Of a stretch of 64,000 nucleotides of DNA, positions 8,491-16,245 are shown one piece after another. Position numbers and translations under genes: made by a program. Each line of letters starts with the position of its first letter. Position 1 is the stretch's first letter. The notes beneath the pieces were generated by a model. The model did no database searches and was not told the DNA's origin. It was given only the letters and a program-made list of their open reading frames with translations. Origin of the DNA: Enterococcus_I eurekensis (GTDB taxonomy: Bacteria > Bacillota > Bacilli > Lactobacillales > Enterococcaceae); assembly GCF_042654605.1 (NCBI RefSeq), contig NZ_JBHSGT010000043.1, positions 1-64,000 on the forward strand. Reading direction: 5' to 3'.

Positions 8491-8883
8491 TTGGCACAAG
8501 CACAATATATCGGCACAGGCCGTCGTAAAAATGCCGTTGCTCGCGTACGTTTAGTACCAGGAACTGGTAAAATTACTATTAACAAAAAAGAAATTGAAAC
8601 TTATATTCCACATGCTGACCTACGTGAAGTTATCAACCAACCATTTGGCGTAACTGAAACAAGAGGTTCATATGACGTTTTCGTTAACGTTAACGGTGGT
8701 GGTTATGCAGGACAATCAGGTGCAATCCGTCACGGAATCGCACGTGCATTATTAACTGTAGATCCAGATTTCCGTACAGCTTTAAAACAAGCTGGCCTAT
8801 TAACACGTGATGCTCGTATGGTAGAACGTAAAAAACCAGGTCTTAAAAAAGCTCGTAAAGCTTCTCAATTCTCTAAGCGTTAA
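8491..8883 (+). CDS. rpsI: 30S ribosomal protein S9
   Basis: Small-subunit protein of 130 aa; its C-terminal tail reaches the P-site tRNA. N-terminal YIGTGRRKNAVARVRLVPG and C-terminal KKARKASQFSKR are canonical. TTG start behind AGGAGG. The last 51 bases, stop and terminator are repeated at 22972, so the tail present here was supplied or re-formed when the element at 8884-23020 integrated. The protein is unaltered by the insertion. Confidence 0.98.
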   Translation: MAQAQYIGTGRRKNAVARVRLVPGTGKITINKKEIETYIPHADLREVINQPFGVTETRGSYDVFVNVNGGGYAGQSGAIRHGIARALLTVDPDFRTALKQAGLLTRDARMVERKKPGLKKARKASQFSKR

Positions 8884-8941
8884 TATCCCTTATATATCAA
8901 CGTTTCAGGCACTTTCCAATTTTTGGAGAGTGTCTTTTTTT
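8833..8941 (+). repeat. attL-side copy of the rpsI 3' direct repeat
   Basis: This stretch, from the KPGLKK codons through the terminator hairpin, recurs at 22972-23080 at a constant offset of 14,139 bp. The first 32 bases are identical, followed by scattered differences. It marks one end of the integrated element. Tyrosine recombinases commonly use 3' gene ends, and rpsI is a known ICE/IME site in streptococci. Confidence 0.88.
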
Positions 8942-9057
8942 GTACGCTTAGGTACGAAAAAATGTACGAGATTTTGAATTGGCTGTTTTTAAGACCTAGG
9001 TCAGACACTATATCATCGTTCTTTTTAGGTTGTATAATTGTTATTTTAAATAGTTAT

Positions 9058-10293
9058 TTATTTTGCTTGTCGCGCTTCATCTAGGCGTTTCTCGAATTTC
9101 TCATAAGTGGAAAGATCGACAATATTTGGGGTATTGACGTATATTTCTGTCGTTTTGATATCCGAATGGGTTAGGGCTTGAGAAATTTGCGCCATTGTTG
9201 CACCACCTTCACGAGCCAACGTGCTAAAGGTATGTCGTAGCTTGTGTGGATTTATCTGGGTTAGTTCCTCATGTCTTCGGTGAATGGATTTTAGCCGATA
9301 ATTTAAGTAATCCACATGAACCGGAATATTTACTTCGCCACTTCGATTGGCATAAGTGAAAAGAAATTGTTCTTTTATCTGCTTAATCCCAAGTTGTAAA
9401 AGTTCTTCCTTTTGTTTTTGCTTCCATTCTTTCAATAGTTTAATAAGGAATGTCGGAATCTTGAACTTCGTGGCTTTTCGACCTTTTGTGGATTTTAAAT
9501 TACCAAATTTATCCTTACTTTGAATCAAACTGACATAACCATTTTCAAAATCAATATGCTTCCACTGAAGGGCATAGGATTCGCTCTTGCGGTCACCTAG
9601 GTTCAACGTTAGCATCAAGAGAACATAGTCTTGCATGATTAGTAAACCTTTGCTGTAATCCTCATTGACTGCGTCTAACCAAGCAATCAATTCTTCGGCT
9701 GTCAGTGCTTCACCGTTTAGCTGACGCTCCGCCTTTAGTTGTTGTTTCTTGGGATCACCCACGTACCGAATCACTTTTTCAATCCGATTGTATTCGATAT
9801 ACTCTAATAGCTCCGCAATATCAAAAATCTGATTGACGTAACTTTTGATGATTTTGATATTGGCGTAAGTTTGGGATTTTTTCATCAAAGCGCGAAGCAC
9901 AAAGTCTTTATTGTCGTTTAAGAACTTGATGGAATATTCACCAAACATCGGTAGAATATGAAGACGGAAGACATCTTTCGTATTGCTAACGGTTGTGGCA
10001 GTTGGTATTTGCCTAGATCGTCCAGTAGAACCAGCAATATACATATCCAACCAAACTGTCTCATAAAACTCTTTGAATTTGATATGACCGCTTAATTCAA
10101 ATGAACGAGCACTCTTTTCATTAAGCACACGTTGAATTTTTTGAGACAGGTCTTTTTCAGCCTGTTCCGCTTCTTTTTTCGTCCTAAATGTTTTGCGGTA
10201 GCGCTCGGTAGTGACACCGAGAATTTGTCGCACCCCCTTGGGGTAAAACACCTCCAATTTGTAGTGGTTGTTTTTCAGTTTAGTAATTGCCAT
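9058..10293 (-). CDS. int: Tyrosine site-specific integrase (Tn916-Int-like)
   Basis: Catalyses integration and excision of the element at rpsI. It has an N-terminal arm-binding region, a SAM-like core-binding domain and a C-terminal catalytic domain. Catalytic residues visible are Arg in GDRKSE, the HKLRHTF box (H-x-x-R-H) and the nucleophile Tyr in TTEIYVN. An upstream in-frame ATG at 10386 exists, but MAITKLKNNHYKLE at 10293 gives the family-like start and 411 aa (Tn916 Int is about 405). Last gene of the rep-xis-int run, facing the rpsI end. Confidence 0.92.
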   Translation of the reverse strand: MAITKLKNNHYKLEVFYPKGVRQILGVTTERYRKTFRTKKEAEQAEKDLSQKIQRVLNEKSARSFELSGHIKFKEFYETVWLDMYIAGSTGRSRQIPTATTVSNTKDVFRLHILPMFGEYSIKFLNDNKDFVLRALMKKSQTYANIKIIKSYVNQIFDIAELLEYIEYNRIEKVIRYVGDPKKQQLKAERQLNGEALTAEELIAWLDAVNEDYSKGLLIMQDYVLLMLTLNLGDRKSESYALQWKHIDFENGYVSLIQSKDKFGNLKSTKGRKATKFKIPTFLIKLLKEWKQKQKEELLQLGIKQIKEQFLFTYANRSGEVNIPVHVDYLNYRLKSIHRRHEELTQINPHKLRHTFSTLAREGGATMAQISQALTHSDIKTTEIYVNTPNIVDLSTYEKFEKRLDEARQAK

Positions 10294-10361
10294 GTTATTT
10301 CCTACTTTCTTATACGCAAACCAGAACGTAGGAATGACTACGTTCTGATTATAAACCGCTT

Positions 10362-10637
10362 CTAGCGAGTATAGCAATGGAGCCATTCGTCTATAGCTTG
10401 CCGATCAAACCGCACAACACCTTGAATCGTAATTTTTGGCAGGCCTTGTTCGACCCATTTGTCCAAAGTGTTGTTCGCAATATGGAGATACTGGCAAGTT
10501 TCTTTCTTGGTTAAATAGCGTTTGTCAATCGCAGTATCTTGTCGTACTTGATTCACATTGTTTAGAAGAAGTGTGTACACACTATTTCCTAGCTGTTTCA
10601 TCTGCTCATCGTTCAGTAAAAATTGAACTTCGTGCAT
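10362..10637 (-). CDS. xis: Excisionase (Tn916-Xis-like, helix-turn-helix)
   Basis: A small (91 aa) DNA-binding protein that directs the integrase to excise. The C-terminal half has the MerR/excisionase winged helix YLTKKETCQYLHIANNTLDKW followed by RFDRQAIDEWL. The start at 10637 is chosen because AAAGGAGG lies 5-12 bases before it; the upstream ATG at 10670 sits inside the end of rep with no ribosome site. It precedes int by 68 bp on the same strand. Confidence 0.88.
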   Translation of the reverse strand: MHEVQFLLNDEQMKQLGNSVYTLLLNNVNQVRQDTAIDKRYLTKKETCQYLHIANNTLDKWVEQGLPKITIQGVVRFDRQAIDEWLHCYTR

Positions 10638-10653
10638 AGGCAACCTCCTTTCT

Positions 10654-11684
10654 CTAGTAAGAATCTTCATTTTCCAATTCCAGTATTTTTTGTTCGATAA
10701 AGGTCTGATCTGTTTCCGTGAATTTTTCTTTTCCTGTGGCTAGTAATTCTCTCAAATAAACTTCTGCTTGTTCTGGGCCATAGGCTTGTAGAAAAGCTTC
10801 ATAAATCATGGCGAGCGATTTCGAAGTGGCATTTTCTAACCAAGCTTTCTTTTTGGAAAAGGTTGGCTTTTCACGAACTACACGTAAGGGGACTTTGGGA
10901 ATGCCCCCACAAATTTATCCCACCATTTCATGTTCGACCAACGAGCTTTGTTGTGATAGTTGACGGGGCCTTTGGGTTTGGTCTTGAAGCTGTAGTGGGA
11001 AGCTAAAATGCCACGAATCACCGTATTGAGTGGGATTCCATGAGCAATCTTTTCTATTGCTTGCCGAGCTTTCTGATCGGTTAATTCCAGCTCCCAGCGA
11101 ACCCACTCGTTGACTTGGGCAATTTCCCCCGTTTTATCGCGGATTTCTTGCTTTTTGTCATAAATCCGCAGTAGTTGCGGCTGAGCGCCAATATAAAGCG
11201 TATGGCCAGTTAGAATGCCTTTCTGTAGTTGCCCACTGTTTACTTCCCGAAAGTGGCGACTTTGAGAGCTGAGTTGGCCGTTCTTCACGTATTTTTGCAA
11301 GGTAGACACAGGAGGAGAGGAGCCGTCAAATAAATCCATTGCCAAGTCGGCACGAGTAATGGTTCCTTTGGCTTTTAGAATGGTGGCTAAGAATTTCTGC
11401 CAATGCCACCCCTCCACGCTAGACATATATTCTTCATATTGGCGACACCCTTTACCCGATAAGTTTACTAACAGATTATTGTGGTGATCACTCTGGTGAA
11501 TGATAATATCTGCAAAGGAATAGTGAGAATCGTAAGTGGGAAAAGGACTCCCTTTCTTTTCCGAAGTGAAGTCAGAAAGGGCAATTCCCAATAAGTCCGC
11601 AACTTTTTCCATTGAAGAATCTGGTAATGAAAAACGTAGAAAATCGATTAGACATTCGTTACTTTGCCGGTGTGTTTGGTTCAT
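10654..11684 (-). pseudogene. Replication initiator / relaxase, Rep_trans (MobT-like), frameshifted
   Basis: A rolling-circle-type initiator of the Rep_trans family, used by ICEs/IMEs to nick and replicate. The first frame (11684 to 10878) gives 268 aa with the RADLAMDLFD and LRIYDKKQE segments, then ends by frameshift in a G5 run (minus strand, about 10906). One extra G would continue GGIPKVPLRVVREKPTF and run to the stop at 10654, giving 343 aa with an acidic helical tail. So the C-terminal ~80 residues are out of frame. The lesion is in a homopolymer: real or sequencing error. Confidence 0.8.
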
Positions 11685-12171
11685 TCACTTCTCCTAGTTG
11701 ATAGGAGGTGGCACTGATTTTCAATGCTGCAAATTGCCAGGTATCAATCATTGGTTGACCTTCTCCCACAAATGATTTTTTCTGAATTTTTCGGGGATAG
11801 ACATTTAAACCAGTAAAACGAATGGGAATCAACTCGCCGTCTTCATAGTTATCTAAAATGGGCAGTTCTTCTTGATGCTCGACCACAATGGTGATAGGGG
11901 AGCCGAGTTCTGTTCCGCCGTTATTCAGAACCAGTTCGACAAAAGCCCGATCATAGACTTTGAAGGTGAGGATCATTAGCCCGGTCTCTACACGTTCGCC
12001 AACATGATTCTGTTCACGTTCCATGCGCATTTGAATATCACTTTTGGCTACAACAAAACGTTGCGGGAGTTTGAATTGTTTGAGATCGAAACGTAGGCTG
12101 GCTAGATTGACAGTTTCTGAATCGTTTAGTGAGATGCTGGTTCCTTTTTGGATCATTAATTTATTTGACAT
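11659..12171 (-). CDS. Unknown element protein upstream of rep
   Basis: 170 aa, not recognised with confidence. It starts at 12171 behind AAAGGAGAAATACAC; an upstream in-frame start at 12306 has no ribosome site. It overlaps the rep start by 26 bp, so the two are coupled. The position matches the YdcP/DUF961-type genes that precede the Rep/MobT gene in Tn916-like elements, but I see no decisive motif. The sequence is beta-rich, without membrane segments. A role in processing or replication of the element is inferred from position only. Confidence 0.55.
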   Translation of the reverse strand: MSNKLMIQKGTSISLNDSETVNLASLRFDLKQFKLPQRFVVAKSDIQMRMEREQNHVGERVETGLMILTFKVYDRAFVELVLNNGGTELGSPITIVVEHQEELPILDNYEDGELIPIRFTGLNVYPRKIQKKSFVGEGQPMIDTWQFAALKISATSYQLGEVNEPNTPAK

Positions 12172-12254
12172 GTGTATTTCTCCTTTGATTTTGAATTTAG
12201 TCTTTGTTTTAATTGGTTGAAACAAAGTAGAGTGGGTGCACGAATCAGTTGCAT
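12156..12254 (-). CDS. Possible 32-aa leader peptide
   Basis: A short ORF starting ATGCAACTGATTCG behind GAAAGGAGGAAATTTT, an excellent ribosome site. It ends inside the start of the next gene in another frame, so it could couple translation of the rep operon. The peptide is basic and not recognised. It may be only a translated leader. Confidence 0.3.
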   Translation of the reverse strand: MQLIRAPTLLCFNQLKQRLNSKSKEKYTCQIN

Positions 12255-12707
12255 AAAATTTCCTCCTTTCACTAACAAGAACAATTTGGAACTCCCTATT
12301 TTCCAAAAAATGTGGAATTTCTCATAATTTTCTTTGTGAGTGATTTCCCTTCCATTACTACTACAATCTGAGGAGGGTAATTTTTCGAAACAACAGGCAA
12401 TTGAATTAACGTGTAAGAGATTCTTAAACTATTTGCTTCTTAATCGCCTCATTTCGAAAAAGTTTTTTTGAGAAAACACAAAAAAGACGTGTAAACGAAC
12501 TCGGCTCTGCCGCTGGCAACGGGTCCGTTCACACGTCTTTTGGTTTTTTATTTAGCTAATTTTGACAAAAATCGAATCTTTGAAGAATGCTCATGAGGCC
12601 TTTTGTAGCAACCTTCAGAGAGATTTCTAATGAGTTCGGTACCCCCGTGTTACGTACGGTGGTGTGAGAGGGGTGCGAACCTAAGCGTTCGGACCTCTAC
12701 TCGATTG
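12255..12707. other. Non-coding region upstream of the rep operon
   Basis: Apart from the hairpin at 12482-12541 I see no gene. The stretch 12300-12480 is AT-rich and should contain the minus-strand promoter of the rep operon. The part at 12545-12700 has no recognised signal. Confidence 0.4.
12482..12541 (-). repeat. Long hairpin, terminator or origin-like
   Basis: A 22-nt inverted repeat with an outer perfect 11 bp (AAAAGACGTGT/ACACGTCTTTT). All three mismatches are A/C on the plus strand, so they become G-U wobbles in a minus-strand transcript, giving an unbroken 22-bp stem. The minus-strand reading ends in T6. It lies 310 bp upstream of the rep operon. A terminator for minus-strand transcription is likeliest; oriT or sso cannot be excluded. 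Confidence 0.6.
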
Positions 12708-13247
12708 TTAATTTGCTTCATTCATTGCCTTTTGAGCTAAGAGATTTAAATAGTTCCAAGGGCGATCAAAATGTGGTTGGAAGAAGAAGTCGCTTATTGC
12801 TAAATCTTCAATCGTAATCTTATTTTGGATGGCCAATGACAAGGTGTTAGCAGATTGGGTAATATCATATTTTGACATTAACTGGCCGCCGACAATACGA
12901 TGAGTCCCTTTTTCAAAGACTAATTTCATTTGGACATTTTCCGTTGTGGGCATAAATTCTGGACGGTAGTTATCTTCCAAATAAGTAGCCTGAACTTCTA
13001 ATCCTAAATGAGGGGCACTTGCTTCTGTCACACCAGTGGAACCGATATTGTAACCAAACAAGTATAAACCTGAAGTTCCCTGAGTTCCACGGTAGGCTAG
13101 AGTCGGCTTGACAATATTTTTACCAACTAGCAGACCTTGGCGCACAGCGTTGGTGGCTAAGGGAATGTATGAATGTTCACTTGTAGGATTGTAGTGAACG
13201 ACTGCGCTATCACCAGCGGCAAAAATATCTAAATTACAATATTTAGT
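12708..13247 (-). pseudogene. NADH oxidase (water-forming type) C-terminal fragment
   Basis: The reading frame encodes about 180 residues matching the C-terminal half of enterococcal/streptococcal NADH oxidase: FAAGDSAVVHYNPT, IPLATNAVRQGLLVGKN, YRPEFMPTTE, GGQLMSKYDITQSANTLS and FDRPWNYLN. The first ATG-like start (13145) lies inside the homology, and coding similarity runs up to about 13247 before it is lost at a junction. The FAD-binding N-terminus and redox Cys are absent, so it is inactive debris. Confidence 0.88.
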
Positions 13248-13288
13248 GTTGGTGGGGAATCTACGGATTTTCCACCAACTCTTTTTTT
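13246..13288 (+). terminator. Hairpin at the nox fragment junction
   Basis: GTTGGTGG pairs with CCACCAAC, extended by an inner GGAATC/GGATTTTCC stem, then T7. It sits exactly where the nox fragment loses homology, so it is probably the end of another element or of a lost gene. Confidence 0.55.
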
Positions 13289-13440
13289 GTAAAAAAAGAT
13301 AGCCTAACTGGTAGAATTTAGTCGACTAAAACAAAACTACGCCAAGAAAGGACATCTCCATGGATCATTGTACTAGAAAATTGGCTGGTTCAAAAAGAAG
13401 CTCTCTTTTTTGAACCAGTATCGAACAGGAATTACTAACA

Positions 13441-13771
13441 GTGTTAATTATTGAAGCCTTGAAACAAAAAGAATATATCCAAGTCATTAAAAATAAACTT
13501 GTTGCGACTGAAAAAGGTAAATTATTGTGCCAGGAAGTCGAAAGTCAGCACCTTTTAACGAGTGCTGAAATGGCAGCTAAATGGGAAACGTATTTAAAGA
13601 AGATTGGTAAAAGAGAAGGCAATCAAGAAAACTTTATCAATAATATCAAGAAGTTTATCTTTCATTTATTGGAAAATGTACCTAACGATATAGAGAAATT
13701 AAGTTTTGCTGATTACCAGGTACAGAAAGAAAAAGAAGCAGAAAAGAATATTGTTGGAAAATGTCCTAAGT
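13441..13771 (+). pseudogene. topB: DNA topoisomerase III (TopB) internal fragment, 5' part
   Basis: The frame IIEALKQKEYIQVIKNKL...LVATEKGKLL...LLTSAEMAAKWE...IGKREGNQE matches the region before the zinc ribbon of plasmid-type topoisomerase III. The N-terminal ~500 residues are missing. The frame is cut at codon AAG-T of the zinc ribbon (GKCPK) by the transposon at 13772; it resumes at 16172 as GNNIVLKKSFYGCSNYPEC once one TAAGT copy is removed. TopB genes of this type are usual on conjugative plasmids, so this is captured plasmid DNA. Confidence 0.85.
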
Positions 13772-13809
13772 GGGGTACCGTCAGGAAAATGCGGATTTAC
13801 AACGTTAAG
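13772..13809 (+). repeat. Terminal inverted repeat, left, of the Tn3-family element
   Basis: 38 bp beginning GGGGTACCGTCAGG and ending ACAACGTTAAG. It pairs with 16134-16171. Confidence 0.92.
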
Positions 13810-13845
13810 CACATTTTCGGGAAGATTCCCCCATTTTTTACAACG

Positions 13846-14348
13846 TTAAGAAAGTTTCAATGGTCTTAAAGAATCTAACGAGACCACTTTCTCCAAATTA
13901 AAATGATATTCCCCTAGTAAATTAATATGTTCCCAACCTAGAGGCGACATATGGTGCAATAATTCTTCATTAAAACGACCAGACCGTTTTTGATATTCAA
14001 CTGCTTTTGTTAGATGTAAAGTATTCCAAAATGATCCCAAAGTGTATTTTCTCTTTGAGGATAAAGACTAATCGAAGATGGAGTGGCACCGATTTGTTTC
14101 GATATATAATGTATGACTGATTCCGGGATGCTTTTGATATGAGTGTATGGCCAACCGGGATACCGAAGAACAGCTAATTGAACAGCAAACCCTAAACGGT
14201 TTTCTTCTCTCCTTCGCTTATTAACTATTTCTAAATCCCGTTTGGAAAAAGTGAAGTAGGTCCCCAATATCCATTCATCTTCAGGGATTTGCATAAAATC
14301 CTGCCTCTGTTCCAGTGTAAGCAATTCTCTACCTCTCGCAATTTTCAT
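13846..14348 (-). pseudogene. tnpA: Tn3-family transposase TnpA, internally deleted
   Basis: The N-terminal ~100 residues (MKIARGRELLTLEQR, FTFSKRDLEIVNKRRREENR, FAVQLAVLRYPGWP) are joined near 14035 to the C-terminal ~58 residues (NTLHLTKAVEYQKRSG, HMSPLGWEHINLLGEY), out of frame with each other. About 800 residues, including the DDE catalytic core, are gone. The C-terminal end points to the left inverted repeat, as in intact Tn3 elements. The clean loss of the middle left both ends and tnpR intact. Confidence 0.9.
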
Positions 14349-14495
14349 TCAGTATCATCCCATTTCCATAATTATTCAGTTAATTAGTCCAATTATATAT
14401 CAATAGAGTGTACTCTATTGATACAAGTGTAGTAGACTGATAAAATCATAGTTAAGAGTGTCTCATAAGACTTGTCTCAAAAACGAGGTGATATT
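14349..14495. promoter_or_regulatory. Probable res site between tnpA and tnpR
   Basis: The divergent intergenic gap holds AT-rich partial repeats around GTGTACTCTATTGATAC and TAGACTGATAAAAT. In this family the resolution site and both divergent promoters lie here. Individual subsites are not assigned. Confidence 0.5.
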
Positions 14496-15071
14496 TTGCG
14501 AAAAATCGGTTATATACGTGTCAGTTCGACTAGCCAAAATCCTTCAAGACAATTTCAGCAATTAAACGAAATCGGTATGGATATTATTTTTGAAGAAAAA
14601 GTTTCTGGGGCAGCAAAGGATCGCGAGCAACTTCAAAAAATGTTAGAGGATTTACAGGAAGGAGACATTATTTATGTTACAGACTTAACTCGGATCACTC
14701 GGAGTACGCAGAACTTATTTGAATTGATTGATTTAATACGCAGGAAAAAGGCAAGCTTAAAATCACTCAAGGATACATGGCTAGATTTATCAGAGGATAA
14801 TCCATACAGCCAATTCTTAATTACAGTAATGGCTGGTGTGAACCAATTAGAACGAGATCTTATCCGTATGCGTCAACGAGAAGGGATTGAGCTGGCTAAG
14901 AAAGAAGGGAAGTTTAAGGGTCGTTTAAAGAAATATCATAAAAAACACGCAGGAATGAAATATGCAGTAAAACTATATAAAGAAGGCGGTATGACTGTAA
15001 ATCAAATTTGCGAAATTACTAATGTGTCTAGGGCTTCATTATATAGAAGGCTATCGGAAGGAAACAAATAG
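14496..15071 (+). CDS. tnpR: Serine resolvase TnpR
   Basis: Resolves transposition cointegrates at res. It has an N-terminal catalytic domain with GYIRVSSTSQNP (Ser nucleophile), the VTDLTRITRS and NQLERDLIRMRQREG helices, and a C-terminal HTH (MTVNQICEITNVSRASLYRRL). 191 aa from the TTG at 14496, which has GAGGTG 6 bases upstream; the upstream TTG at 14472 lacks a site. It closely resembles the Tn1546 resolvase as I remember it. Intact. Confidence 0.95.
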   Translation: MRKIGYIRVSSTSQNPSRQFQQLNEIGMDIIFEEKVSGAAKDREQLQKMLEDLQEGDIIYVTDLTRITRSTQNLFELIDLIRRKKASLKSLKDTWLDLSEDNPYSQFLITVMAGVNQLERDLIRMRQREGIELAKKEGKFKGRLKKYHKKHAGMKYAVKLYKEGGMTVNQICEITNVSRASLYRRLSEGNK

Positions 15072-15185
15072 TTTGTCCTGATTCTATCAAAAGGTTTATT
15101 TTTTGATACCAACATTTTTAGGCATGAAATGTCGGCAATTATTATCTATTTTGTTTTAAAGTAAATATTGAAAGGGAGTAAACTT

Positions 15186-16031
15186 ATGGATTGGCTAGAA
15201 AGAATGAACAATGCGTTAAACTACATTGAAAATAGCTTGAATGAAGAAATAGACTACAAAGAGATTGCAAAAGCAGCTAATTGTTCTGAGTTTCATTTTT
15301 CAAGAATGTTCTCTTCAATCTCAGGTATATCGCTATCAGAATATATTAGACGTAGACGGTTAACACTCGCAGCATTTGAAATTCAAAAAAGTGATATTCG
15401 GATCATTGATGTGGCAATTAAATATGGTTATGTTTCTTCTGATACTTTCTCACGTGCTTTTCAAAAAATGCATGGAGTAACCCCTTCCAATGCTCGTAAT
15501 AGAGGGGTACAGTTAAAAGCCTTTCCCAGAATTTCCTTTCAAATTTCTATTAAAGGAGATACCGAGATGGAGTACAGAATTGAAAACCTTGATTTTGAAT
15601 TAAGAATTGTTGGAAAAAGTAAGCCAGTAAAAACAAGCAGAGCATTTAAAACAATCCCTACGCTTTGGAACACTGCGAAAAAAGATGGATTTATGCAAGA
15701 ACTAGTAGATATGTCATGGGAAAATCCAAAATGCACGCTTGAAAGCCTTCTGGGGGTTTGCGGAAAAGAAGCTGCCATAACAGATGAACAATTTTCCTAT
15801 TTCATGGGCGTAAGATACGATGGGGAATCCCCAGAAAATATGGAGACGCTTATTATTCCCGCAAGTACATGGGCAGTTTTTCCGAACATAGTGGATGCAT
15901 GGAAACGTTTATATTCCGAGTGGGTCCCTACCTCCGAGTATGAACTTGCAAATTTACCGTGTATAGAATGTTATTACGGTCCGAAGCATAAACCAAGACA
16001 CGAACTCTGGGTCCCTGTTATCCCGAAGTAA
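15186..16031 (+). CDS. AraC-family regulator with GyrI-like ligand domain
   Basis: 281 aa. The two AraC HTHs occupy residues ~1-105 (YKEIAKAANCSEFHFSRMFSS and IIDVAIKYGYVSSDTFSRAFQK...GVTPS), followed by a GyrI/Rob-like effector-binding domain (~120-281) ending YYGPKHKPRHELWVPV. The ATG at 15186 follows GGGAG; the earlier TTG is unsupported. It is the only passenger of the Tn3-family element, with no target gene beside it. A small-molecule or drug response is possible but inferred from the fold only. Confidence 0.88.
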   Translation: MDWLERMNNALNYIENSLNEEIDYKEIAKAANCSEFHFSRMFSSISGISLSEYIRRRRLTLAAFEIQKSDIRIIDVAIKYGYVSSDTFSRAFQKMHGVTPSNARNRGVQLKAFPRISFQISIKGDTEMEYRIENLDFELRIVGKSKPVKTSRAFKTIPTLWNTAKKDGFMQELVDMSWENPKCTLESLLGVCGKEAAITDEQFSYFMGVRYDGESPENMETLIIPASTWAVFPNIVDAWKRLYSEWVPTSEYELANLPCIECYYGPKHKPRHELWVPVIPK

Positions 16032-16078
16032 ATTACATATTCAGTAATAGAATGCTGTTTATGGAGTAACGAAAAAAG

Positions 16079-16121
16079 AGCCTAATTTCTCAATTTAGGT
16101 GATGGGAAATCAGGCTTTTTA
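16079..16121 (+). terminator. Terminator after the AraC passenger
   Basis: GCCTAATTTC pairs with GAAATCAGGC, followed by T5, just inside the right inverted repeat. Confidence 0.75.
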
Positions 16122-16133
16122 TATTGGAAATTC

Positions 16134-16171
16134 CTTATCGTTGTAAATCCGCATTTTCCTGACGCTACCCC
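16134..16171 (-). repeat. Terminal inverted repeat, right, of the Tn3-family element
   Basis: 38 bp that, reverse-complemented, starts GGGGTAGCGTCAGG. It differs from the left repeat at positions 7 and 34. Followed by the TAAGT duplication. Confidence 0.92.
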
Positions 16172-16245
16172 TAAGTGTGGAAATAATATTGTATTAAAAA
16201 AATCGTTTTATGGTTGTTCTAATTATCCTGAATGCAAGTTTACTT
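16172..16245 (+). pseudogene. topB: TopB zinc-ribbon continuation after the transposon
   Basis: Joining ...GGAAAATGTCCT to TAAGTGTGGAAATAAT restores GKCPKCGNNIVLKKSFYGC...YPECKFT, a four-cysteine ribbon. The frame is lost again at 16246, where an IS256-type left end begins, so topB was broken twice. Confidence 0.85.

Larger units (their letters stand above)
13772..16171. mobile_element. Tn3-family (Tn1546-like) defective transposon, 2.4 kb
   Basis: Exactly 2,400 bp with 38-bp terminal inverted repeats starting GGGGTA and containing GTCAGGAAAATGCGG, differing at two positions, and flanked by the 5-bp duplication TAAGT (13767-13771 and 16172-16176). It contains a tnpA remnant, an apparently intact resolvase and an AraC/GyrI regulator. 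The repeats resemble those I recall for Tn1546. No van or other resistance gene is present. With tnpA deleted, movement would need a transposase in trans. Confidence 0.92.

Noticed and set aside
12659..16171. Vancomycin resistance cargo
   Set aside because: The terminal repeats and resolvase resemble Tn1546, but no van gene or fragment is present in the element.
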